Assembly (NCBI GenBank): GCA_037446575.1
Contig: JBBIII010000059.1
Coordinates: forward strand, 1 to 15,313
Length of the DNA: 15,313 nt
Reading direction: 5' to 3'
From: JBBIII01 sp037446575
Lineage (GTDB): Bacteria > Bacteroidota > Ignavibacteria > UBA10030
Part shown: positions 7,448 through 15,302 of the stretch, piece by piece
Position numbering within the stretch: position 1 is the stretch's first letter
How the letters are laid out: every line of letters starts with the position of its first letter
The notes under the pieces: model-generated
The model's database searches: none
Seen by the model: only the letters and a program-made list of their open reading frames with translations
What the model was told of the DNA's origin: nothing
Program-made: the position numbers and the translations under genes

Positions 7448-8086
7448 ATGCCCTCACAACCTCTCTTTGTAGCAATCTCTGGAAACATCGGCGCCGGTAA
7501 ATCATCTCTCGCTCGCTTACTTGGCGAGCGTTTTAAATGGAAGCCCTATTTCGAATCAGTTGACGACAATCCTTACTTGGCAGATTTTTATGCAGATATG
7601 TCTCGCTGGTCATTTCATCTACAAATATATTTTCTTGCCAATCGTTTCAAATGTCATAAAGAAATTGTTGAATCGAGTGAATCAGTTATTCAAGACCGCT
7701 CGATATACGAAGACGCTGAGATCTTCGCCCATAACCTTCACGACATCGGAAAAATGACAGATCGAGATTACACCAACTACGTATCATTATTCCACGTGAT
7801 GATGGAATATCTGAAACCGCCTGATTTAATGATATATCTACGCGCTAGTGTAGATACGCTTATTAATCAAATCTCAAAGCGCGGGCGAGATTTTGAAAAA
7901 TCTATTCAAAGATCTTATTTAGAAACCTTAAACACGCTTTATGAGGATTGGATTAATCGATATAAACTTGGTCCGCTTTTAATTATCGAAAGCGATAATT
8001 TGGATTTTGTTAATAAACAAAGCGACCTTGATTTTATTGTCAACCGTGTAAAACAAGCATTGCCCCAATTACATTTGTTTGAATAG
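7448..8086 (+). CDS. Deoxynucleoside kinase (deoxyadenosine/deoxyguanosine kinase type)
   Basis: This enzyme phosphorylates salvaged deoxynucleosides. The 212-residue protein has the P-loop GNIGAGKSS (12-20), the substrate-site ESVDDNPYL (E36), the catalytic QDRSIYED with D83 and R84, and an arginine-bearing lid KRGRDFE (144-150). These fit the bacterial dAK/dGK and dNK family better than thymidine kinase of the TK1 class. Base specificity cannot be decided. The ATG has no Shine-Dalgarno and follows a 188-base gap after nadC. No partner ribonucleotide reductase is nearby. Confidence 0.93.
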   Translation: MPSQPLFVAISGNIGAGKSSLARLLGERFKWKPYFESVDDNPYLADFYADMSRWSFHLQIYFLANRFKCHKEIVESSESVIQDRSIYEDAEIFAHNLHDIGKMTDRDYTNYVSLFHVMMEYLKPPDLMIYLRASVDTLINQISKRGRDFEKSIQRSYLETLNTLYEDWINRYKLGPLLIIESDNLDFVNKQSDLDFIVNRVKQALPQLHLFE

Positions 8087-8099
8087 AACGCCGTACTTT

Positions 8100-8132
8100 C
8101 AGGTTACATTGACCTGTTTCTTAGCAAGAAAC
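8100..8132 (+). repeat. Two adjacent small hairpins before hemD
   Basis: CAGGT (8100-8104) pairs with ACCTG (8112-8116) across 7 bases. GTTTCTT (8116-8122) pairs with AAGAAAC (8126-8132) across the 3-base loop AGC. There is no T run, so this is not a standard intrinsic terminator. It lies between the kinase stop and hemD and could be a leader structure or simply a chance pairing. Confidence 0.4.
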
Positions 8133-8180
8133 GAAAAACTTTAAATTATATATTTAATCTCTTATAGATGCTGATTGCAA

Positions 8181-8960
8181 ATGAACAGTAACTGTAAAAC
8201 TACCTTAAAGGGAAAAACAATTCTTATAGCGCGAGCGCCTGATCAATTGGTGGAAATAAAAAAAATGCTCGAACAGCGCGAAGCTAAGATATTTTGCCTG
8301 CCATCTATCGAAATAAAAGACCCTGTTTCTTGGGAGAAGTGCGATAAAGTTATCTGGAAGTTAGCGGAATATCAAGCTGTATGTTTTGCGAGTAAAAATT
8401 CTGTAGTAAAATTTATAGAAAGAATTCGCGCAATTCGCCCACAAGCTCTTGATACATTATCAACTCGGAATATTTATGCCATAGGCGATTTAACACGAAG
8501 AACAATTGAATCGAGCGGTTTTTCTGTGCTAACATCCACCAAACATCCATCTACCCAAGAACTTGCCGCATCGCTACAATCTCATCAATTGAAGGGGTCA
8601 AAAATTTTATTTCCCATAAGTCAAATCGCTTGCAATACATTTTCCAAACAACTATGCGAAATGGGGGCTAATATCGAAGAAGTTATTGTTTTTAACGCAG
8701 AAATTTCAGGTTCAGTAGATTTAAAGCCCATCACTGACCTTATAACAAAAAATCAAATTAATGTTATAGTTTTTTTTAGTTCTTCGAGCGCGGTTAATTT
8801 TGCCGAATACTTTGGAAATATTGATACTAACGCCTTGACTGCGTTTGCAATTAACAATACAACCGCCGAAACATTGTATCTATTAGGGTATAAAAACATT
8901 TGTATTGCTAAACAAGCAAAAGCGGAAGATTTAGTAGATATAATTGAAAAGAGCCAATAA
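8181..8960 (+). CDS. hemD: Uroporphyrinogen-III synthase
   Basis: HemD closes the linear tetrapyrrole hydroxymethylbilane into uroporphyrinogen III for haem and related cofactors. The family is poorly conserved but the landmarks are here: an opening KGKTILIARAPDQ, FASKNSVVKFI in the first lobe, IVFFSSSSAVNFAEYF, and the second-lobe AFAINNTTAETLYLLGYKNICIAKQAKAEDLVDII. The length of about 259 residues fits. I prefer ATG 8181. A TTG at 8175 in the same frame would add two residues, and neither has a clear Shine-Dalgarno. The usual hemA/hemC/hemB neighbours are absent, so this copy stands alone. Confidence 0.88.
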   Translation: MNSNCKTTLKGKTILIARAPDQLVEIKKMLEQREAKIFCLPSIEIKDPVSWEKCDKVIWKLAEYQAVCFASKNSVVKFIERIRAIRPQALDTLSTRNIYAIGDLTRRTIESSGFSVLTSTKHPSTQELAASLQSHQLKGSKILFPISQIACNTFSKQLCEMGANIEEVIVFNAEISGSVDLKPITDLITKNQINVIVFFSSSSAVNFAEYFGNIDTNALTAFAINNTTAETLYLLGYKNICIAKQAKAEDLVDIIEKSQ

Positions 8961-9080
8961 ATAGAATAATAAGAAAACTTTCAGGTGCAATTTTAAAGAA
9001 AACTTATATATTTGAATTTGATGAATCTATGCTAAAGTCTAGAAAGGTACTGCATATTAACTCCGTAGAAAGGGTAGAAT

Positions 9081-9782
9081 ATGAATAAGAAAAGTTATAT
9101 AGTCATTCCATTAGTATTAATGTTTTTTTTCCCGATGTACTTACAGGCACAGCAAACAGTTCAACAAGATGAAGAAATGTCTGCCGATGCATTTTCGAAT
9201 TTAATTAAAACCGAGTGGATTTATTTAAGAGACGCCGTAGATGAAGTCAACGTAGAAATAGGTCGACGCGGAGAGTTTGAAACAACGCCGGAATTTCAAG
9301 CTCGTGCTATACGCATACGCCAAGGATTTATTGACAAATTGTCAAAACATATTAAAGAAATGAAACTAGATAGAAAGACATTTGGCGTATGGTTTAAAGC
9401 GATTCTCGACTCATATGACGCCGATAAAGAAATTTACTCGCTTAAAAGTCCGACTACAATTGAATCGCCGTACGATCTTCCGACAGTCGAATGTATTATT
9501 CCTGAAAATCCTTATGTTGAATTGGCGGATAGTATAAAAGGGGGGTATAGAATTTCGTATATTAGATTAAAATTTGACCCGGCTTTTATTTGGAAAGCAG
9601 CGCGTAGTGATGCAATAGATGCAAAAAACAAGGAACATGATATGTACTTTAAGGTAAGGTTTGTTTTAGAAGAAGATTTTGACAATGCGCTTGCGAAAGC
9701 TGTTCTTCGCATTATTCCAAAAGAAATTGCATTGATACATCAACAAAGTAAATATGTTTATTGGAAAGAGACAATAAAATAA
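9081..9782 (+). CDS. Secreted hypothetical protein
   Basis: The 233-residue protein starts with a clear Sec signal peptide: basic MNKK, a hydrophobic core (YIVIPLVLMFFFPMYL) and a likely cut after LQA near residue 23. No lipobox cysteine is present, so the mature protein is probably soluble in the periplasm or exported. The mature part is charged and has no motif that I recognise. The order is QDEEMSADAFSNLIKTEW, FETTPEFQARAIRIRQGFIDKL, then a likely beta-rich C-terminal region with ISYIRLKFDPAF and MYFKVRFVLEEDF. A Shine-Dalgarno-like GAAAGG precedes ATG 9081. A TATATTTG box (9007-9014) resembles the Bacteroidota -7 element, though no clear upstream box is seen. The gene ends at a strong terminator. 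Confidence 0.82.
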   Translation: MNKKSYIVIPLVLMFFFPMYLQAQQTVQQDEEMSADAFSNLIKTEWIYLRDAVDEVNVEIGRRGEFETTPEFQARAIRIRQGFIDKLSKHIKEMKLDRKTFGVWFKAILDSYDADKEIYSLKSPTTIESPYDLPTVECIIPENPYVELADSIKGGYRISYIRLKFDPAFIWKAARSDAIDAKNKEHDMYFKVRFVLEEDFDNALAKAVLRIIPKEIALIHQQSKYVYWKETIK

Positions 9783-9803
9783 AACTGTGAATTGAAAACA
9801 AAG

Positions 9804-9831
9804 AAGGCGACTGTTGTGAGTCGCCTTTTTT
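9804..9831 (+). terminator. Intrinsic terminator ending the + strand block
   Basis: AAGGCGACT (9804-9812) and AGTCGCCTT (9819-9827) form a perfect 9-bp stem with loop GTTGTG, followed on the + strand by a run of T. It sits between convergent genes. The - strand side has only CTTCTTTG after the stem, so it favours + strand transcripts. Confidence 0.9.
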
Positions 9832-9862
9832 GTTCATAATAAAATGTTCTGCAAATTTTCTT

Positions 9863-12109
9863 TTATTCATCACTTTGTTTAAATCTTCTTATCATAGCCA
9901 CAGTACAACCAAGTATTATCAAAAAAGCCGCGATCCATACTAAATTCATAAATGGTTTTACGCTGATTTCAGCTATCAGGGTTTCAGGTTTATGAAGTCT
10001 ATTTTCAGCAATGCTTTCTAAACCAATAATTTTTACCTGAATAGTTGATTTGCTTTCCTTTGACGATGCAACATTCATCGATAAAAGCTGAAATCCAATA
10101 GAACTATTTTTTAGATAAACAGTTTTCGGTTCTGGTTGTCCGTGCATATTAAATGTGGTTATTAGTTTCATCATTTGAACTTCGCTTCTCGTTTTAACTT
10201 CCAAAACAGCGCCAATTGTCATGGCATCGCTCGAACTTATCATTTTTTCTCTATTCTTAGCGCTAAAATCAAACCGCTTGAATGTAATTTGCATCGGACC
10301 AAATAATAGAGAGTCTCCCTTTGGAAGAATAATTGTACGTTCATTTTCAATAGAGCATCCTTCCTCAATCGAAACAGGTTCAATATAAAAATCTCTATCT
10401 AAAAAACTTATGTAATCCGGATTTCGCATAACGCTTTTATTATACGAGCTTTCGAACATTACAGGTTCCAATACATCTGTTCTATTATTTTTAATCAACT
10501 TCACTGGAAATTTGTACTTACCATCCTTCGTAGCAGAAGCACCGGTATAGATTAATGTATCGCCAAATACAACAACGGGTTGATTTATTGGAAGCGAAAT
10601 TGGTTTTTTCTGACCATATTTTCCTGAAGCTATTATTCCGATGAACAGCAAAGCCAACCCGATGTGCGATAACACGCCGCCAAGAAACCGAGGTTGCTCT
10701 TTTGCAATTTGATATCCTCGATGCACGCTTACAAGCAAAGCAAACAACGAAGTTAATACTAACAAAGCGGCAAATAAATCGTTCAATCCGAAAAAAAATA
10801 AAACTATAAGTATAATAATTGCAAGTACGGCAGGAATGATTAGCGATTTAATTGTTTGCTTTTTTTCTTCCTGATTCCATTTGGTTCTAACGCTAATGGC
10901 AAGCAGTAATGTCATTAGTATAGCAAAAGGAAGATTTGTTTTGTTGTAGAAAGATGGTTCAACAGCTGAATCAGAAAATAACGGTTTACTTGTGGCTATT
11001 AAAATTATTGCCGCACATAATCCCATTACAATAAATGCAAACGATAGAATTGATTCACGTGTAAGCCAAGGACTTGTAGCGGTTTCATGTTTTAGTTCAT
11101 TTCTTCTTAAAATAATCATTCCAAAACCGACGATAGCTATAACGAAGAGCCATAACACAATTAAAGAATAAGCGAGTCCCCCTGGATCGACAAAAGAATG
11201 GACAGAAACGTTTGATAAGATTCCGCTCCGAGTTAAAAATGTGCTATAGACTACAAGTAAATATACGAGCACAGCAAGAATGAAATTCGTTTTTACGAGT
11301 CTGCCGGTTCGCATCTGAATCAACATCGTGTGTATTAGTATAACTGCAACTATAAATGGAACGAGTGAAGAATTTTCAACAGGGTCCCAGCCCCACCATC
11401 CCCCCCAGCCAAGCACTCCATAAGCCCAATACCCGCCAAAAATCAAACCGGCTCCAAGCGATATAGCGCCAAATAAAACCCATGGAAGCGTTATATGAAT
11501 CCAATCTTTATATTTTTTTTGCCAAAGTGAACCTACAGCAATTACATACGGAACAGCAAGAGATGCAAATCCTATAAATAGCACGGGGGGATGAATTATC
11601 ATCCAAAAATTTTGCAATAATGGATTTAATCCTCTTCCGTTTTGCGGAATAAAACCTACCGGCGCTTCTTTATATACTTCCCACAGATATTGAAACGGAG
11701 ATTTAACAGCAATTAAAAGCAAAAGTATGGACATAATAAATGAATAAATTGATATTGCATAACTCTCAATTCCTTTTTGCTTACTGTATGATTTTATAAA
11801 TAAGCCGATGAAAGCCGCTATTAAAGCCCAAAGAAGTAAACTCCCCTCTTGCCCCCCCCAAAAAGTTGTAACTAATAGAGCGGTCGGTAGTTCGCGCGAA
11901 CTGTAAGCCCAAATATAATTAAATTCGAAGCGATGCTGAAGTATATATAGCAACAATAATATAGAAGCCAATATGGTGCTATATATTGAAATATGGAAAA
12001 ATATACGTGCTAACGTAATAAACTTTTTGCTTTTTATAGAAAAAAAATAAAGAGCGGAAGCAACTAATGCAGAAACAAATGCAATCCAAATAACAGCGGA
12101 ACCTAACAA
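9863..12109 (-). CDS. ccmF: CcmF-type cytochrome c haem lyase subunit
   Basis: This integral membrane protein hands haem to apocytochrome c in the CcmFGH-type complex (System I). Motifs in order are WGGQEGSLLLW (84-94), IHPPVLFIG with H173, the periplasmic WWD signature WGGWWGWDPVENSS (235-248), H260, TRSGILSNVSVHSF with H304, and SHIGLALLFIG with H482. These match the four haem-ligand histidines known in the family. There are more than ten hydrophobic segments, then a soluble domain of about 220 residues and a last helix (FMNLVWIAAFLIILGCTVAMI). At 748 residues it is longer than the usual 620-670. It starts with TTG at 12109, and an in-frame stop just upstream leaves no ATG. ccmE, ccmG and ccmH are not in the window. 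Confidence 0.94.
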   Translation of the reverse strand: MLGSAVIWIAFVSALVASALYFFSIKSKKFITLARIFFHISIYSTILASILLLLYILQHRFEFNYIWAYSSRELPTALLVTTFWGGQEGSLLLWALIAAFIGLFIKSYSKQKGIESYAISIYSFIMSILLLLIAVKSPFQYLWEVYKEAPVGFIPQNGRGLNPLLQNFWMIIHPPVLFIGFASLAVPYVIAVGSLWQKKYKDWIHITLPWVLFGAISLGAGLIFGGYWAYGVLGWGGWWGWDPVENSSLVPFIVAVILIHTMLIQMRTGRLVKTNFILAVLVYLLVVYSTFLTRSGILSNVSVHSFVDPGGLAYSLIVLWLFVIAIVGFGMIILRRNELKHETATSPWLTRESILSFAFIVMGLCAAIILIATSKPLFSDSAVEPSFYNKTNLPFAILMTLLLAISVRTKWNQEEKKQTIKSLIIPAVLAIIILIVLFFFGLNDLFAALLVLTSLFALLVSVHRGYQIAKEQPRFLGGVLSHIGLALLFIGIIASGKYGQKKPISLPINQPVVVFGDTLIYTGASATKDGKYKFPVKLIKNNRTDVLEPVMFESSYNKSVMRNPDYISFLDRDFYIEPVSIEEGCSIENERTIILPKGDSLLFGPMQITFKRFDFSAKNREKMISSSDAMTIGAVLEVKTRSEVQMMKLITTFNMHGQPEPKTVYLKNSSIGFQLLSMNVASSKESKSTIQVKIIGLESIAENRLHKPETLIAEISVKPFMNLVWIAAFLIILGCTVAMIRRFKQSDE

Positions 12110-12424
12110 AATAATTTTCTTTCTTAGTTATGGAATTTTGAAAGTCTTTAACAAAAATAAATCTTTTTAAGTTTCATTAAGAATCAAAAAAATTTTAATT
12201 ATAGAACACTGATAACACCGAAGGGGTGAACGCAGAAAAAGCACAAGACAGATACAGATAAAAAAACAGCGAAACTCTTGTTTCATCAGAGTGATCTGCC
12301 CGCCCGACTATGTCGTTCAGGCGGGTGTTGTATATTATTCAATATTATAATCATACTGAGTAATTACAGAAATTCCAACAATTTAGTCTGAACTGGGAAT
12401 ACAATATAGCTAAATAAATTATTC
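12110..12424. other. Intergenic region before ccmF
   Basis: This 315-base gap lies between the CoA-transferase and ccmF. It holds copy 2 of the 39-bp repeat (12291-12329) and an A-rich stretch (12230-12280) with short CAGATA-like repetitions. I see no open frame of useful length, no tRNA and no clear terminator. The ccmF promoter must lie here, but I cannot place it with confidence. Confidence 0.5.
12291..12329 (-). repeat. 39-bp dispersed repeat, copy 2 (inverted)
   Basis: Read on the - strand, this begins AACACCCGCCTGAACGAC and agrees with 2412-2450 at 36 of 39 positions. The three differences are G/A, A/G and A/C. It lies in the spacer between two - strand genes. The imperfect palindrome is kept. 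Such short, intergenic, near-identical and palindromic copies suggest a REP-like mobile repeat family. Confidence 0.85.
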
Positions 12425-13720
12425 TCATGCTTTATAAAGGTTTTTAAAATAATCTTCGAGTTGATTTCTAAAATTCGGATGCGCAATAGCAATTAAAGCT
12501 TCTGCGCGCTCACGAAGATTTTTTCCATGCAGCATTGCAGCGCCGAACTCTGTAACAACAAAATGAACATCGGCGCGCGAGGTTACAACGCCGGCGCCAG
12601 GCTTTAACTGTGGAACGATGCGCGATACTGTGTCGTTCTTTGTTGTAGATGGGAGCGCAATAATGGCTTTCCCACCTTTGGAATAAACGGCGCCTCGAAC
12701 AAAATCTACCTGTCCGCCAAAACCGCTGTAAATTTTTGTACCAATAGAATCGGAACAGACTTGTCCGGTAATATCAACTTCGATGCAGGAATTAATGCTA
12801 ACCATTTTTTCATTTTGAGCAATGATAAACGGATTATTTGTATAGTTGCATGGATGAAGTTCGAATAGAGGGTTGTTGTGCACATATTCATACAATTGCG
12901 AAGTGCCTAAAACAAATGTAGAAACAACTTTGCCAGGGTGCAAAGTTTTTTTTCTGTTAGTAATGATGCCTTTATCGATTGCTTTCATAACGCCATCGGA
13001 CATCATTTCGGTGTGAACGCCCAAATCTTGTTTTCCTTCAATACGAGCAAGAACTGCGTCCGGAATTCCGCCAATACCTAACTGCAAAGTAGCCCCATCT
13101 TCTATAAGCGGCGCAATAAAATCTGCAATCCGCCCCTCAATATCAGAAGAATCTCCACGTTTAGATACTAAAACCGGTTCTGAGCATTCGACAATTTTAT
13201 GCACGCGGGAAACATGAATGAAAACATCGCCAAGCGTACGCGGCATTTTTTCATTTACCTGTGCAACCACAATTTTGGCGTTTTCTGCAGCAGCTTTCGA
13301 TGCGCCGCATTCAACACCAAAACTCATAAATCCGTGAGCGTCCGGTGGAGATAAATGAACTAGCGCAACATCGAGTGGAACATACCCCGAGTGAAAAAGA
13401 TTAGGAATTTGCGAAAGATGCACCGGCACATAATCAGAATTTCCTTCAGCTATTGATTGTCTATCTCCAGGTCCGACAAAAAGAGAATTATGCCGAAAAT
13501 GTTTAGCCATTCCGGGTTTCGATAAAGGGTCGTCCCCTAATAATAACACGTGGTTGACTTCAACGTTTGTCAAATTTGAAGCTCTTTTTGCAAGCGCATT
13601 TGTTAGAAGAAGCGGAGTGGCGGCGTTTCCGCTGATAAAAATTTTATCGTTCGACTTGACAACGCTAACTGCTTCGTCAACTGATACGGTTTTCGATTTA
13701 TATTGATTGAGCCAATTCAT
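12425..13720 (-). CDS. Acetyl-CoA hydrolase/transferase family CoA-transferase (4-hydroxybutyrate CoA-transferase-like)
   Basis: This 431-residue enzyme moves CoA between carboxylic acids. The proposed catalytic glutamate E238 lies in LGVHTEMMSDG and has the same number as in 4-hydroxybutyrate CoA-transferase. Other landmarks are HLSPPDAHGFMSFGVECGASKAAAENAK, LQLGIGGIPDAVLARI, SGFGGQVDFVRGA and the closing VTEFGAAMLHGKNLRERAEALIAIAHPNFR. It is about the length of a 4-hydroxybutyrate or butyryl/acetate CoA-transferase. The physiological acids (acetate, succinate, butyrate, 4-hydroxybutyrate) cannot be settled from sequence. It follows alanine dehydrogenase by 11 bases, and its AGG ribosome site lies beside the end of that gene, so the two are one operon. 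Confidence 0.9.
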   Translation of the reverse strand: MNWLNQYKSKTVSVDEAVSVVKSNDKIFISGNAATPLLLTNALAKRASNLTNVEVNHVLLLGDDPLSKPGMAKHFRHNSLFVGPGDRQSIAEGNSDYVPVHLSQIPNLFHSGYVPLDVALVHLSPPDAHGFMSFGVECGASKAAAENAKIVVAQVNEKMPRTLGDVFIHVSRVHKIVECSEPVLVSKRGDSSDIEGRIADFIAPLIEDGATLQLGIGGIPDAVLARIEGKQDLGVHTEMMSDGVMKAIDKGIITNRKKTLHPGKVVSTFVLGTSQLYEYVHNNPLFELHPCNYTNNPFIIAQNEKMVSINSCIEVDITGQVCSDSIGTKIYSGFGGQVDFVRGAVYSKGGKAIIALPSTTKNDTVSRIVPQLKPGAGVVTSRADVHFVVTEFGAAMLHGKNLRERAEALIAIAHPNFRNQLEDYFKNLYKA

Positions 13721-13731
13721 GTTTTTACCTA

Positions 13732-14868
13732 TCAGGTTGTGGCTGAGGTAGAATTTAATAATTGCTGGATGTCGTAATTTTTGATATCAAATGCTTTTGC
13801 AGCCGCGCGATTTGCACATAGACCACGGAAAGTACAAACGCCTTTTGAAAGTCCGACATCGGCTTTAAGCGCCTGCTCCATTCCAAGTTCTGTCGCTTCG
13901 CGTAAAAATGGAAGTAAAACATTAGTCCAGCCAACTGTTGCGGTTCGAGGAACAGACGCCGGTGTATTCGGAACGCAATAATGCACAACTCCATGTAAAA
14001 TGTAAGTTGGATCTAATAATGTTGTAGGTCTGCTTGTTTCAACGCAACCGCCTTGGTCAATTGAAATATCAACTATAACCGCGCCGGGTTTCATTTGCTT
14101 AACTAAGTTTTCAGAAATTAGATGCGGAGTCTTTTCGCCTTTTAGAAGCACAGCGCCAATTACGGCATCTGCTTCGCGCACTGCGCATTCTATATTGTAC
14201 TGGTCTGATATCGCTGTGGCTACGCGCCATTGGAATAAATTTTCTACGTCGCGCAGACGATTGATGTTTTTATCGATAATCATAACTTTTGCCCCAAGTC
14301 CCAACGCTACACGCGCAGCGGTTCGACCAACCGTGCCGGCGCCAAGTATTAAAACATCTGCGGCTGGAACGCCAGGAATACTTCCCAGCAACACGCCGCG
14401 TCCGCCTTCGCGCGTTTGAAGATAATGTGCGGCTACCTGTATTGATATTTGTCCCGCAATTTCTGCCATAGTTTGGACTATAGGTAAATTGCCTCGCTCG
14501 TCTTCTATTAATTCATGAGCAATTGCAGTAATTTTTTTATTCAGAAGTGTGTCAATAGTTTTACGTTTTGCAATCGCTAAATGAAGAGCCGAGAAAAGCG
14601 TTTGCCCTTCGCGCAACGTATTAAGTTCAGATTCTGTCGGCGGAGCTATTTTCAGAACTATATCAGACCGACTGATAACTTCTTCTGAACTATAAGCAAT
14701 TGTACCGCCTGAAGCCCTGTATTCATCATCTGAAAAAAAACTTAGCGCGCCAGCATTGCGCTCTACATACACAATAGCCCCTAGGTTAACAAGCGATTGC
14801 ACACCGCCGGGCGTTAAAGCAACTCTTCGCTCCGAAGGAAATACCTCTTTTAAAATTCCTATGTTCAT
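13732..14868 (-). CDS. ald: Alanine dehydrogenase
   Basis: The enzyme oxidises L-alanine to pyruvate and ammonia with NAD, or runs in reverse. The 378-residue protein has the family's N-terminus (GILKEVFPSERRVALTPGGV, R15), K73 in SDIVLKIAPP, H96 in LFSALHLA, the NAD-binding GAGTVGRTAARVALGLGA (177-194), D271 in SIDQGGC, and HYCVPNTPASVPRTAT at 296-311. R15, the lysine, H96 and the aspartate match the substrate and catalytic residues of characterised alanine dehydrogenases. GAGGAA (14877-14882) supports ATG 14868. Transhydrogenase alpha subunits share this fold but continue longer, and lysine-ketoglutarate relatives lack this C-terminus, so Ald is preferred. It leads the operon with the CoA-transferase. 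Confidence 0.94.
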   Translation of the reverse strand: MNIGILKEVFPSERRVALTPGGVQSLVNLGAIVYVERNAGALSFFSDDEYRASGGTIAYSSEEVISRSDIVLKIAPPTESELNTLREGQTLFSALHLAIAKRKTIDTLLNKKITAIAHELIEDERGNLPIVQTMAEIAGQISIQVAAHYLQTREGGRGVLLGSIPGVPAADVLILGAGTVGRTAARVALGLGAKVMIIDKNINRLRDVENLFQWRVATAISDQYNIECAVREADAVIGAVLLKGEKTPHLISENLVKQMKPGAVIVDISIDQGGCVETSRPTTLLDPTYILHGVVHYCVPNTPASVPRTATVGWTNVLLPFLREATELGMEQALKADVGLSKGVCTFRGLCANRAAAKAFDIKNYDIQQLLNSTSATT

Positions 14869-14897
14869 AGTTTAAATTCCTCAAAATGTTTTAATGT

Positions 14898-14942
14898 CTA
14901 CACTCGTACTTTAGAAAATGATTGCAAGAAGTGCAAGTGTAG
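14898..14942. promoter_or_regulatory. Inverted repeat over the ald promoter
   Basis: CTACACTCGTAC (14898-14909) and GTGCAAGTGTAG (14931-14942) form 12-base arms matching at 10 positions, 21 bases apart. The arms overlap the candidate -10 and -35 boxes, so a dimeric regulator bound here could control ald. The regulator is not identified. Confidence 0.45.
14908..14936 (-). promoter_or_regulatory. Candidate promoter of the ald operon
   Basis: On the - strand TTGCAC (14936-14931) and TAAAGT (14913-14908) are 17 bases apart, a passable sigma-70 promoter about 40 bases ahead of the ald start. It overlaps the inverted repeat at 14898-14942. Confidence 0.5.
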
Positions 14943-15000
14943 AATTTTATAAGAAATGCTTTATTCTAATACTCAATGCATGCCATCACTTAAGAAAAAA

Positions 15001-15023
15001 AGGACGATTAAGCGAATCGTCCT
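15001..15023 (-). terminator. Intrinsic terminator for - strand transcripts
   Basis: AGGACGATT and AATCGTCCT form a perfect 9-bp stem around the loop AAGCG (+ strand reading). On the - strand it is followed by a run of T (A run at 14995-15000 on +). It would stop transcription arriving from the right, ahead of the ald operon. Confidence 0.85.
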
Positions 15024-15071
15024 AAATTGTAGATCGAGATGCTATATCGATCATAAAAAGTAAATTTCTAT

Positions 15072-15185
15072 CTAAAAAACCTTCGGAAGGTCAAATTTTA
15101 ATCCAACTTCTTTGCAATCGACGTAATCGGACGAGAGTTTTACTGTGCTTGTGGGTAACGGTTTGGTATGTTCATCTTTACAGCA
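15072..15185 (-). pseudogene. Coding-like C-terminal tail without a start (possible frameshifted gene end)
   Basis: On the - strand, 37 codons end in a TAG stop at 15074-15072 and read like a protein C-terminus (PLPTSTVKLSSDYVDCKEVG, then LKFDLPKVF). The stop is followed 49 bases later by the terminator at 15001-15023, as expected of a real gene end. In frame, a TAA at 15188-15186 cuts off the upstream part and no ATG, GTG or TTG is present. Another frame just upstream (15211-15143) reads LTIIAPYVNAVKMN. A single frameshift, in nature or in the assembly, could join them. I do not recognise the protein. Confidence 0.35.
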
Positions 15186-15254
15186 TTAACATAGGGTGCA
15201 ATGATAGTCAAACAAAAAAATATTTTCTTAATTTTTCTTTTTCCTATTTATACT

Positions 15255-15302
15255 TAGGAGTGGTGATTCATGCTTGTCCAACTTTGGTGGAAATCGCCCC
15301 TA
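15255..15302. repeat. Imperfect inverted repeat at right window edge
   Basis: GTGGTGATT (15260-15268) pairs with AATCGCCCC (15292-15300), with one mismatch and one G-T pair, across a 23-base loop. The TAGG and CCCCTA ends recall the GTAGGG-type palindrome at 1323-1352. It may be a decayed member of the same class of dispersed elements. Confidence 0.35.

Noticed and set aside
8168..8191. ATG at 8168 as an alternative hemD start
   Set aside because: It is in another frame and stops after seven codons. ATG 8181 fits the family's N-terminus.
12182..12290. A-rich spacer with CAGATA-like repetitions as a possible CRISPR or tandem array
   Set aside because: The units are irregular, only a few bases long and not separated by spacers of equal length.
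12706..12891. 61-codon - strand frame inside the CoA-transferase gene
   Set aside because: It is a shadow of a strongly conserved enzyme in another frame, with no independent start signal.
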